10,415 nucleotides of DNA from Firmicutes bacterium UBA4874 (GTDB lineage: Bacteria; Bacillota; Clostridia; Caldicoprobacterales; DTU083), in assembly GCA_002399435.1 (NCBI GenBank), contig DHDO01000067.1:25053-35467 (forward strand), written 5' to 3'. Within the stretch, counting starts at the first letter, position 1. Every line of letters starts with the position of its first letter. Below the pieces are notes generated by a model. It did not search any database, had not been told where the DNA came from, and worked only from the letters and a program-made list of their open reading frames with translations. The translations under genes and the position numbers were made by a program. Positions 1 to 6,973 of the stretch are shown piece by piece.

Positions 1-25
1 CTACTCACATTACTCTGTTTGTATT

Positions 26-43
26 ATTCTGTTTATTCTGTTT
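26..43. repeat. Two perfect copies of a 9-bp repeat downstream of the DUF368 gene
   Basis: ATTCTGTTT occurs twice head to tail (26..34 and 35..43). A third CTGTTT lies at 15..20, and CATTACTCT occurs at 8..16 and again at 45..53. The stretch lies just past the DUF368 stop codon on the minus strand and is AT-rich. It may be the end of a longer array outside the window. No terminator hairpin is visible here. Confidence 0.45.
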
Positions 44-51
44 GCATTACT

Positions 52-894
52 CTATTTTTTGCCCTGTTCGTAGCTGCTCAGCCGATAAGAGAAGACACAG
101 CCAATCACGAGGAGCAGCACACACAGAAGATAAAGCCAGCTCCACCCAATGCCTGGAAAAATGGAAAAAACCGAACCAATGGTAAAGCCGAATATGGCAT
201 AATAGGTATATCCATATGCCTTCTGAAACAACAAATTGATGATTTTGGCAAATGCAAGGATGCTCAGCACCGCTCCGATTCCCGCCGGGATCAGGACAGA
301 AAGATCCAGACTGGACAGCCCCTCCAGCAAAACCGAATATACCCCCAGATACATCAGAATAAAGGAGGTGCTGATACCGGGAAGCAAAGTTCCCAATCCG
401 ACAATGGCACCATAAAGGGCCGTATACAAAAGTCCGGTACGGGCATGGGAAACCGTCCGCACTGCAGAGCCCTCCAGATTGGAAAGCAGGAGCGTGACCA
501 CGAGCGTCAATATGCAAATGATCAGATATCGGTAGCGAAACCCCTGCTTATTGGATTGCTTTTTCAAAGACGGGAAAGTTCCGACCATAAGACCGATAAA
601 AAGAAATTTAACCGGAATCTCAAAATTTTCAAACAAATAATGAATGACCCTGCTGAAGGCCAGCACTCCCAAAACGATTCCCAATGCCATGGGAGCGTAT
701 TTGAAAACCTTCTTTTTGAAATCTGTAAAGATATGAGCGAGTGCTTCGGTTATTTCTTCATAAACACCCAGCAAAATGGCAAGAGTCCCTCCGCTGACAC
801 CTGGTGCAATCGCACCGATCCCGATGACCAGCCCTTTTAAAAAATCAGTAACCAATCCCACACCCCTCACTGTCACGGGCAAAACATAAATCAT
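52..894 (-). CDS. DUF368 family membrane protein, probable undecaprenyl-phosphate translocase
   Basis: This is a polytopic membrane protein of about 280 residues. The DUF368 signature PGVSGGTLA lies at residues 31-39, followed by LLGVYEEITEAL. A second, diverged copy (PGISTSFILMYLGVYSVLLEGL, from residue 172) marks the two-fold internal repeat typical of the family. Hydrophobic segments fill most of the length, and the C-terminus is short and charged. DUF368 proteins (PopT) have been reported to return undecaprenyl phosphate, the lipid carrier for wall polymers, across the cytoplasmic membrane. That role is assigned here by family only. I chose the ATG at 894 because a GAGGGTG ribosome site precedes it; a GTG at 900 is in frame, and a TTG at residue 14 is also conceivable. 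The gene lies 64 nt behind the nucleoside kinase gene, and a hairpin overlaps its ribosome site. Family confidence is high; the exact start is uncertain. Confidence 0.9.
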   Translation of the reverse strand: MIYVLPVTVRGVGLVTDFLKGLVIGIGAIAPGVSGGTLAILLGVYEEITEALAHIFTDFKKKVFKYAPMALGIVLGVLAFSRVIHYLFENFEIPVKFLFIGLMVGTFPSLKKQSNKQGFRYRYLIICILTLVVTLLLSNLEGSAVRTVSHARTGLLYTALYGAIVGLGTLLPGISTSFILMYLGVYSVLLEGLSSLDLSVLIPAGIGAVLSILAFAKIINLLFQKAYGYTYYAIFGFTIGSVFSIFPGIGWSWLYLLCVLLLVIGCVFSYRLSSYEQGKK

Positions 895-901
895 ATTCAC
901 C

Positions 902-934
902 CTCTGTTATAGCAGGTTCCATCTTATAACAAAG
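902..934 (-). promoter_or_regulatory. Inverted repeat overlapping the ribosome site of the DUF368 gene
   Basis: On the minus strand CTTTGTTATA (934..925) can pair with TATAACAGAG (911..902). This gives a 10-bp stem with one G-U pair around a 13-nt loop. The 3' arm includes the CAGAG that forms part of the Shine-Dalgarno of the downstream gene, so a folded leader could lower its translation. There is no following U-run, so it is not an intrinsic terminator. Whether it has any function is inference. Confidence 0.4.
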
Positions 935-958
935 ACAGGGATCTGTAAAGGCCTGATT

Positions 959-2635
959 TCAGAAAACATCTGTCACTTCCCCTTCAAAACAGCTTCCTCC
1001 TATGAACTCCCGGAGTATGGAATTGTTGGGAACCTCGGTAGAATCCAGACTTACGAAATATTTCAGAAAGTTCTTCAGCCGATTCACTTCCATGTAAAAA
1101 GGATGCTCCCCTGGTACCCCTTCCAGCAGCGGCAGAAGATATGGCTTCAGCGCTGCCAGCTCATAGAGCAGTGCGGAATTGAACATGATGTCCGCCAATT
1201 CCTGAAAGGGAAATATGTTCTTCTCTTCTCCCCTTCTGACGGAAGACCACATTTCCAGGGTTTTCTCCACGGATGTGCCGCGAAAGCGATAGTCCCGTAC
1301 CATTCTTCGGATCAGCCGTACATCTGTTGTCGGAATCCGGTTATGATTGTCCACATTCAGTTGGGTCAGGGCACTGACATAGATTTTGAATTTGTTTTCC
1401 CCCGGTATCATTTCTGTCAGTTTCTCATTCATGCCGTGAATTCCTTCCACAATAATGGGCTGATCTTCCGATAAACGAATCACGTTGCCAATATATTCCC
1501 GTTCTCCTGTCAGAAAATTATAATGGGGAAGCTCCACTTCCTGACCCTGAATCAGCCGTGTCATCTGTTCGTTGAACAATTCCAGGTCAATCACATCAAT
1601 GGACTCCAGATCTTGTTTTCCATTTTCATCCACAGGAACCTGATTTCGATTCAGAAAGTAATTATCCATGGATATTGGCACGGGATGCAGGCCATTCACC
1701 ATCAGCTGTATTTTCAGTCTCTGCGCAAATGTTGTCTTTCCGGAAGAGGAGGGACCGGCAATCAGAATCAGTCGGATCGCATCCTTCCGGCGGGCGATTT
1801 TCTCCGCCATTCCTGCAATCTGGTTTTCCTGATAGGCTTCCCCAATCCGGATCAGTTCCTGCCCCTTTCCTTCTTCAATGCAGTTGTTCAGTTCCGCTAT
1901 ATTTCGTATTCCCAGGGAATCAGACCACTTTTCGGCCTGCCGGAAGACCCTGAACAATTTGGGATTGTCCTGAAAACGCCGCAAACGGTTTGTCTCTTCC
2001 ATGGAAGGATACTGCAGAATGACACCGGGAAGATAGAACTTCAGGCCAAACTGCTTCAGATACCCTGTGGAAGGCACCATATAACCATACAGGTAATCCG
2101 TCATCCAGCCGCACTGATACAAACTGATGGTATCCTCGGGACGGTATGCCAGGATTTTCGACTTATCCGAAAAACGCATTTTCCGGTAGATTGCCTCCGC
2201 CTCTTCCCTGGAGACCTCAGTTTTCTGAAAGGGTTCATTCCGTTTAATGATTTCTCTCATTTGCTGTTCGATCCGATGTACCTGCCTGGGTGTAAGGGTA
2301 ATTCTGCCGTGTACTTCACAGTAGAGGCCGTTGCCAAAGGAATGTTCCACAGAAACCGTACAGTCCGGAAACACCTCCCTGCAGGCACGGATAAAGACAA
2401 ACGTCAGGCTTCGGGTATAAATGCGCTCCCCATCCTTCATGGACAGGTCCACCGGCTCCACTTTGCAATCCATTTCCAGCGGATAGGTCAGTTCCCGGAT
2501 ACGGTTGTTCACCTTGGCTGCCACAATCAGAGGGGAACCGGGATCCAAGGGAATCGAAAACAGCTCCCGGAGAACCGTGCCCTTTTTTACAGGGGTGGTT
2601 TTCCCACCCCATTTCACCTGTATTGTCTGTTCCAT
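959..2635 (-). CDS. Uridine-kinase-like nucleoside kinase with N-terminal TGS domain
   Basis: This cytoplasmic protein has 558 residues. The N-terminus (about 1-75) looks like a TGS domain. Residues 80-200 resemble the ThrRS second-additional (editing-like) region, including HGRITLTPRQVHRIEQQM. The C-terminal half (about 285-480) is a P-loop kinase of the phosphoribulokinase/uridine kinase family. Its Walker A motif GPSSSGKT is at 294-301, ISMDNYF is at 321-327, and LPHYNF and IIVEGIHG follow. Proteins with this arrangement are annotated as nucleoside kinases in Clostridia and Thermotogae; the natural substrate is often untested, with uridine or cytidine phosphorylation the usual guess. The start is the ATG at 2635, which has AAAGGAG 7 nt upstream. 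The open frame continues to 2725 but would then run into the VanW gene. It follows the VanW stop by 41 nt and probably shares its transcript. No key kinase motif is missing. Confidence 0.92.
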   Translation of the reverse strand: MEQTIQVKWGGKTTPVKKGTVLRELFSIPLDPGSPLIVAAKVNNRIRELTYPLEMDCKVEPVDLSMKDGERIYTRSLTFVFIRACREVFPDCTVSVEHSFGNGLYCEVHGRITLTPRQVHRIEQQMREIIKRNEPFQKTEVSREEAEAIYRKMRFSDKSKILAYRPEDTISLYQCGWMTDYLYGYMVPSTGYLKQFGLKFYLPGVILQYPSMEETNRLRRFQDNPKLFRVFRQAEKWSDSLGIRNIAELNNCIEEGKGQELIRIGEAYQENQIAGMAEKIARRKDAIRLILIAGPSSSGKTTFAQRLKIQLMVNGLHPVPISMDNYFLNRNQVPVDENGKQDLESIDVIDLELFNEQMTRLIQGQEVELPHYNFLTGEREYIGNVIRLSEDQPIIVEGIHGMNEKLTEMIPGENKFKIYVSALTQLNVDNHNRIPTTDVRLIRRMVRDYRFRGTSVEKTLEMWSSVRRGEEKNIFPFQELADIMFNSALLYELAALKPYLLPLLEGVPGEHPFYMEVNRLKNFLKYFVSLDSTEVPNNSILREFIGGSCFEGEVTDVF

Positions 2636-2676
2636 CCAAATTCTCCTTTCGAAACAGCGCGGAGAACAGCGTCTGT

Positions 2677-4074
2677 TTATCGGTAATATATTATACCCTG
2701 TATGGGCCGATAAAAATTCTTGCACAGAAGCTCTGTGGAAATTTGTTTGCCGTTTTCATACTTCACCCGGTACGTATTCAGACGGTAGCCAGTCCGGGAT
2801 TTTACATGCACTTTCTGTCCACCGGAAGCGGCAACATACTTGCCCTTTGTGTCCAATACTTTTTTGGGCTCCGGTGCCGGAATCGTCTCCAGCAGATCCG
2901 TAACCAGCTTGTAACTTCCCGAATTTGGGATCGGTTCTCCATAAAGATCAACATATACCAGATTTCCCTTCCGGTAAGTATGGAAAAAGATTGGGGTTTT
3001 CCGATTGTTCCGGAACTTTAAATCCGCCGATCCATAGGATACCGTTGCATCCATGCCGGGCGGCAGATAGGATACCGGGAAAGAATGATGATAACGTTCC
3101 ACAATCTTCATCCCGGCCAATGCAGCAGAATTAAAAACAGTGGAAGAGGCCTGGCACACCCCGCCTCCAAAATCATCTTTCATGCTCTTGTCTGCCGTAA
3201 TAACCGGTGCGGTTCGAAATCCCCTGGCCCCGGTTCTTGGTCCTACGGACTTATTGAAGGAAAACACTTCGCCGGGATTCACCTTCAGACCGTTCAGCTT
3301 GCCGAGCGACAGCTCGATATTATGAATGCGGTTTGCACTGCTGCTCTTCAGATCCGTGCCGAAAGACACGATACGCTGCGTGGCTTTTTGAAGATCCGCT
3401 TTCCGTACCGCAGGCTCCACAGGGACAGGATCCATGGTGACCGTACCAGGCTTGCCGGACTGCAGGATTCGCTCGGCAGACTGATAAAGGGCTTCCCCAT
3501 CCACCGCTTGCCCTGATTTCTCAGAGGTAAAAGTAAACTGGTTCTCCTTTTCGGGAGTAAACTGCATGTCGGCATTTACCGGCGCAATGGTCAGCTCTTT
3601 GGCGATGGACAGCACCGCATCGTGAATCCGGGGGATATTCATGGTCAGTTCCGTTTCCTTATGGACCCCTTCCTTCCGGATTTTCTCCACTTGCCGATAT
3701 CTTTCCTCCAGCTTTCCTTCCCTGCCCAGCTGATACAATTCATTCAGCATATCTTCCCAATTGACCCGGGCATCGATCTCCGTTTGCCCAAATGACCAGC
3801 TCCGGTCCCGATACGTCAGATCCACCTTTAAATTTGCAAGCCGCTCCGAGGCCTTTTGGGAGAACTGTTTCTTTGCTTCCGGCAGGGTAAGGCCTTTCAG
3901 CGCCGTATTGTCCAGATAGGTTCCCTCATAAAAAGTATCGTGTTCCACGGTTTCCTTCATATGTGCAATGCGCTTTTCCTCTGCCCATTTCTTACGATAG
4001 GACTGATAAACCGTCCCACCGGTAAACAAAATCACGGCAGCCAACAGAATCCACAGGACATGTTTCTTTTTCAT
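2677..4074 (-). CDS. VanW family membrane-anchored protein with YoaR-like peptidoglycan-binding region
   Basis: The protein has 465 residues. A short basic N-terminus (MKKKH) and one hydrophobic segment (about 6-23) act as a signal anchor, so the rest should lie outside the membrane. Residues about 45-200 resemble the YoaR-type putative peptidoglycan-binding domain. The VanW domain follows at about 235-375, with NPGEVFSFN, VGPRTGARGF and the hallmark DFGGGVCQASSTVFNSA (301-317, Cys307). The C-terminal tail after residue 400 (GQKVHVKSRTGYRLNTYRV) resembles part of a G5-like fold. VanW is named from some vancomycin-resistance clusters, but its biochemical role is unknown and most copies, such as this one, are not near resistance genes. 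The ATG at 4074 has a very good TAGGAGG 7 nt upstream. The gene opens the second transcription unit, with its own promoter at 4113..4141. Confidence 0.92.
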   Translation of the reverse strand: MKKKHVLWILLAAVILFTGGTVYQSYRKKWAEEKRIAHMKETVEHDTFYEGTYLDNTALKGLTLPEAKKQFSQKASERLANLKVDLTYRDRSWSFGQTEIDARVNWEDMLNELYQLGREGKLEERYRQVEKIRKEGVHKETELTMNIPRIHDAVLSIAKELTIAPVNADMQFTPEKENQFTFTSEKSGQAVDGEALYQSAERILQSGKPGTVTMDPVPVEPAVRKADLQKATQRIVSFGTDLKSSSANRIHNIELSLGKLNGLKVNPGEVFSFNKSVGPRTGARGFRTAPVITADKSMKDDFGGGVCQASSTVFNSAALAGMKIVERYHHSFPVSYLPPGMDATVSYGSADLKFRNNRKTPIFFHTYRKGNLVYVDLYGEPIPNSGSYKLVTDLLETIPAPEPKKVLDTKGKYVAASGGQKVHVKSRTGYRLNTYRVKYENGKQISTELLCKNFYRPIQGIIYYR

Positions 4075-4112
4075 GCGATTGCCTCCTAAATGATGATACA
4101 GATACTATGGTC

Positions 4113-4141
4113 AATATATCACATTCAGGAATAAATATGAA
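4113..4141 (-). promoter_or_regulatory. Predicted extended -10 sigma-A promoter of the VanW-kinase-DUF368 group
   Basis: On the minus strand TTCATA (4141..4136) is followed after 17 nt by TATATT (4118..4113), with TGA directly before the -10, giving an extended TGnTATATT element. Transcription would start near 4106, about 30 nt before the VanW ATG. The site lies downstream of the strong terminator at 4190..4223, as expected if a new unit begins here. Confidence 0.55.
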
Positions 4142-4189
4142 AGCAAAGGTATTAAAAAAGCCTTACAAAATTATTAATTCGTCAATAAC

Positions 4190-4223
4190 AAAAGAAACCA
4201 CCGGAAAACCGGCAGCTTCTTTT
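4190..4223 (-). terminator. Strong intrinsic terminator ending the signalling operon
   Basis: The minus-strand arms AAAAGAAGCTGCCGG and CCGGTGGTTTCTTTT pair over 15 bp, with three G-U pairs, around a TTTT loop. The 3' arm ends in TTTT and is followed by GTT. It begins 28 nt after the stop of the triple-GerMN gene. The plus-strand version also carries a T-run, so it could stop transcription from either side. Confidence 0.8.
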
Positions 4224-4237
4224 TCTGTTCCAGCCTA

Positions 4238-4253
4238 AAGGGGTTTCCCCCTT
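4238..4253 (-). other. Small GNRA-type hairpin at the stop codon of the triple-GerMN gene
   Basis: On the minus strand AAGGGG, a GAAA loop and CCCCTT form a 6-bp stem capped by a GNRA tetraloop. The stem includes two bases of the TAA stop codon. It sits just ahead of the terminator and could protect the 3' end of the message, though that function is a guess. Confidence 0.4.
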
Positions 4254-5829
4254 ATCGGGATTGTGTCTTTTCTTCCTTTATCAATGCAGGATTCATGGAG
4301 AAAGTATCCTTTAGCGAAATATCCTTATATTTTTTAATTGCCTTGCCATCCACCGTAAACTGTACCTGCATGATATCGGACCTGTTCAGGGGATCGGTAA
4401 GGGAATTGACAATGGCGTATAAGTCGCGGATCGTCTCCTTATCACTGTCTCTGCCGGTTTCTTTGTCCAGACAGGAGGAAGGGATATTGACAATTGCCAG
4501 GCCTTTCTCAACCTTCACCTTAATATCCTCCTGCCTGACATCATCCGGAATCACCCTTACATTACCGGAATGAATGGGATCGCTGATCAATTCGGACAAT
4601 ATCTTTACGGCAATATCACTGCCGCTTTTGGAAACGGCCCGATACTCCGGTACCAAAAGCATATTGTCCGGATCTCCGTAATAAATCCGAACCCTTCTTC
4701 CGGTCCTGTTGGGAAAGTTCTTCTTGGTCAGCCCTTCCTTGAGGGATATGCCATACACCGGCTCATCAATATAGCTGCCAGCTTCATTTTCATAGTAGAT
4801 CTTGACAAAACTGATATCAGGCAGGGAAGTCAGACTGTACACAAGCGAACTCAGCATGGCGATTTCCTGCGTTTGGCCGCCGGTAAACTGCGTCCGAAAC
4901 TCTTTGGAAAAATACAGTGCAATCCCCTGCGCACCATCTTCCCGCTGTACAACCTTCGTTTCCTGCAAATTCGTACCTTTCGGCAAGGTGGGACAATATC
5001 CCTGATCCGTAGCCATCGGTCCCTTGATCAGTTCACTTACAATGGCTTCCGCATATTTTTTCCCGGCTACCATAATGGCCCGGGCTTCCGGCAGCAGATA
5101 CATTCCACGGTCATCCTGGAAGAATAACTCCAGATTGGTTTTATGGATATCCTTTCCCCCGGCATTCTGTGCTTCGTATGCCTTCATTTCCGGAACACTG
5201 TTGGGATATTGGGTAAGAAGCCCAAGCAGCGCAACATCATTATCTCCGTTCTGTGTGGTGATTTCCTTGCCGTCCACGTACAATTTGACATATTTGAACA
5301 TGCCAAGATCCAGCAGGGAATTTACCAATGCCGCTCTTGCGACAATCGGATCCGTGGACTCCAGAAACTCGGAAGACAAGTCTACAGACAGAATATCTTC
5401 TGTATCATCCACATTATTTATCTTCACATTCTGCGGGAGAACCGGACGCAATCGGCTGGTCCTGGGCCCACGGATCAATTCTCTGATCACGCTGCGGGGC
5501 AACTCGTTTTCGCTCCAGTCGGATATGGACCGGACCTCAGGAGAAAGTTGTTTGGCTTTTTCATCATAAAAGTAAAGACACAGCTTCTTCTGCTGTAGCT
5601 GTTGTGACTGCAGATACAGGCTTTTATCCTTTTCATTGTCTTTCGCATCTTCTATGCCGGATTCATCTCCCGATGGATCCTTTGCTGCTTTGGTCCTATT
5701 CATTTCCTTTTCGGAAATAACATTGAACTTTTCGATATCCCTGTCCCTGCGGCTTGACTGACTGGTGCAGGAGGACATCACCAGAAACAGCGCAAGAATC
5801 ATGCAGAACAGAACCTTCAGATGCTTCAT
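4252..5829 (-). CDS. Lipoprotein with three GerMN domains
   Basis: The protein has 525 residues. A signal peptide (MKHLKVLFCMILALFLVMSSC) ends in a lipobox-like MSSC, so Cys21 should be lipidated and the protein held on the outer face of the membrane. A charged linker (about 25-80) precedes three GerMN-type repeats at about 82-190, 231-350 and 378-500. Each begins with a strand such as LCLYFYDE, LELFFQDD or VRIYYGDP. Each then has a P-E-x-R element (LSPEVR, LLPEAR, LVPEYR), an ELI(R/K/S)xP helix end, and a later NSL or YSL helix. B. subtilis GerM, a sporulation and germination lipoprotein, has two such domains, so three is unusual. I prefer the ATG at 5829, with AAAGGAGG about 9 nt upstream; the ATG at 5835 is only 3 nt from it. 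The ribosome site directly abuts the stop of the preceding lipoprotein gene, which suggests coupled translation. Its partner and role are not shown by sequence. Confidence 0.9.
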   Translation of the reverse strand: MKHLKVLFCMILALFLVMSSCTSQSSRRDRDIEKFNVISEKEMNRTKAAKDPSGDESGIEDAKDNEKDKSLYLQSQQLQQKKLCLYFYDEKAKQLSPEVRSISDWSENELPRSVIRELIRGPRTSRLRPVLPQNVKINNVDDTEDILSVDLSSEFLESTDPIVARAALVNSLLDLGMFKYVKLYVDGKEITTQNGDNDVALLGLLTQYPNSVPEMKAYEAQNAGGKDIHKTNLELFFQDDRGMYLLPEARAIMVAGKKYAEAIVSELIKGPMATDQGYCPTLPKGTNLQETKVVQREDGAQGIALYFSKEFRTQFTGGQTQEIAMLSSLVYSLTSLPDISFVKIYYENEAGSYIDEPVYGISLKEGLTKKNFPNRTGRRVRIYYGDPDNMLLVPEYRAVSKSGSDIAVKILSELISDPIHSGNVRVIPDDVRQEDIKVKVEKGLAIVNIPSSCLDKETGRDSDKETIRDLYAIVNSLTDPLNRSDIMQVQFTVDGKAIKKYKDISLKDTFSMNPALIKEEKTQSR

Positions 5830-5845
5830 TTCCATCTTCCTCCTT

Positions 5846-6895
5846 TCAATCCTTTGCCTTTTTTTGGCTTGTTTGCCGGAGCCGGCTGATAAATGCCGGA
5901 AGCCGGATTTTCCAGATCCCTTCCATATCGTCTGCTGTCAGTACCTCGTTCACTTCCTTCGGGGACTCTCCGGTTTTATCGGTATATCTCACGTTCACCA
6001 GTGCTTTGTCCTCCAAATATTCCTGATCCAGCACCGGATCGTCTTCAAAAGCAATCATCCCGCCGGACAGGGTGGGAATCTCCTTTTTGAACTCATCCAG
6101 AGGAGGCAGATTGTCGCCATCCATGGTCTTGTCAGACAGGAACATATATATGATATCCCAATCCGGCTCTGCCGTTAAGGCATTCAGCACCAGACCTGCA
6201 GTCCTGGCAGGCGTCAGATTCCATCTTTTATCTCTTTCAATGGCGACCATCGGGGAATCCGGGTTTAACTCCGAACCGTTTTCAATCAGGAGCTCCGCTC
6301 CCATATCATGATAGGTCTGCTGGCGGTTGTTCACCATCAGCTGCACATGATTCACTCCGCTCAGATAAGTCAGGGAGTTCACGATGGAATAAATGGCCAG
6401 TCGTTTCAATCTTGCCTGAACCTTCGCAATATCCGCTTCGGATGTATCTTCCCTCCCCGGGACAGTGGACAAATCAATAGGCTTCAAAAAATCATCCGTC
6501 AGATTGACAAATACGGTGTCCGCCTTTCTGGTCACATCAATGACTTTCGTCCCCGGAGGCATCACCAGGAGCCTTTCAAACTTTTTGGGGCCCTTCAGCA
6601 ATTCCTCCACCACCAGCTGTTCAAGGGATTGTTGATCCTGCAGAACCGTCCTTTCTTCCGGCACCAGATAATCAGCCACTTCATGTTTGAAATACAGAGT
6701 GATCTTTACTTCCTTTGCCTGTTCATAGGGATCAATCGGCATCGGGTTTGTCTTCGCACCCTGTCCTTTTACGGAATTTCCTTTTTCCCCTGTACCCTTT
6801 GTGTTTTGGGAAAACGGTAAATGGGAACAACCGGCTGTTACCAACAGGCAGGACACAACCAGTATCCAGGTAATCAGCTTTTTGATAAGCTTCAC
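5846..6895 (-). CDS. Lipoprotein with one GerMN domain and an unassigned C-terminal region
   Basis: The protein has 349 residues from the chosen GTG. The signal peptide (MKLIKKLITW, then a hydrophobic core) ends in the lipobox TAGC, so Cys23 is the likely lipid site. A low-complexity Gly/Lys linker (about 30-60) leads to a single GerMN domain at about 64-195 (ITLYFKHEVADYLVPEERTV, EELLKGP, YSIVNSLTYL). Residues about 215-349 form a separate region (NLTPARTAGLVLNAL, ALVNVRYTDK, ending GIWKIRLPA). Its pattern recalls NTF2-like accessory domains, but I cannot assign it. The GTG at 6895 has GGAAAGG just upstream; the ATG at 6907 is in frame but lacks a ribosome site, and the TTG at 6958 is worse. 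The gene follows the kinase gene after 78 nt and precedes the triple-GerMN gene by 16 nt. By analogy with LpqB beside MtrAB it may modulate the kinase; this is inference. Confidence 0.88.
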   Translation of the reverse strand: MKLIKKLITWILVVSCLLVTAGCSHLPFSQNTKGTGEKGNSVKGQGAKTNPMPIDPYEQAKEVKITLYFKHEVADYLVPEERTVLQDQQSLEQLVVEELLKGPKKFERLLVMPPGTKVIDVTRKADTVFVNLTDDFLKPIDLSTVPGREDTSEADIAKVQARLKRLAIYSIVNSLTYLSGVNHVQLMVNNRQQTYHDMGAELLIENGSELNPDSPMVAIERDKRWNLTPARTAGLVLNALTAEPDWDIIYMFLSDKTMDGDNLPPLDEFKKEIPTLSGGMIAFEDDPVLDQEYLEDKALVNVRYTDKTGESPKEVNEVLTADDMEGIWKIRLPAFISRLRQTSQKKAKD

Positions 6896-6913
6896 CCGCC
6901 TTTCCATTCTAAC

Positions 6914-6919
6914 ATTATA
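6914..6919 (-). promoter_or_regulatory. Possible internal -10 element before the single-GerMN lipoprotein gene
   Basis: A perfect TATAAT lies on the minus strand in the gap between the kinase stop and the lipoprotein start. The -35 region at 17 nt spacing (ATTATT) is poor, so activity is doubtful. Initiation would fall near 6907, leaving the GTG at 6895 as the usable start. Confidence 0.3.
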
Positions 6920-6973
6920 GCCAAATAGTTTTACAAAATAATTAAGCAAGCTTAACAAATTCGTGAACAGATA

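Noticed and set aside
1523..2686. A 387-codon open frame on the plus strand
   Set aside because: It lies antisense to the nucleoside kinase gene, has no recognisable domain and has a shadow-type composition rich in His, Cys and Phe. The minus strand gives an intact P-loop kinase.
2636..2725. A 30-residue N-terminal extension of the nucleoside kinase
   Set aside because: It would overlap the VanW gene by 49 nt and has no domain match. The internal ATG at 2635 has a strong, well-spaced AAAGGAG.
2677..4074. A vancomycin-resistance locus, suggested by the VanW name
   Set aside because: There are no vanH, vanA-type ligase, vanX or vanY genes here, and the two-component system belongs to a separate, terminated operon. 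VanW proteins are common outside resistance clusters.
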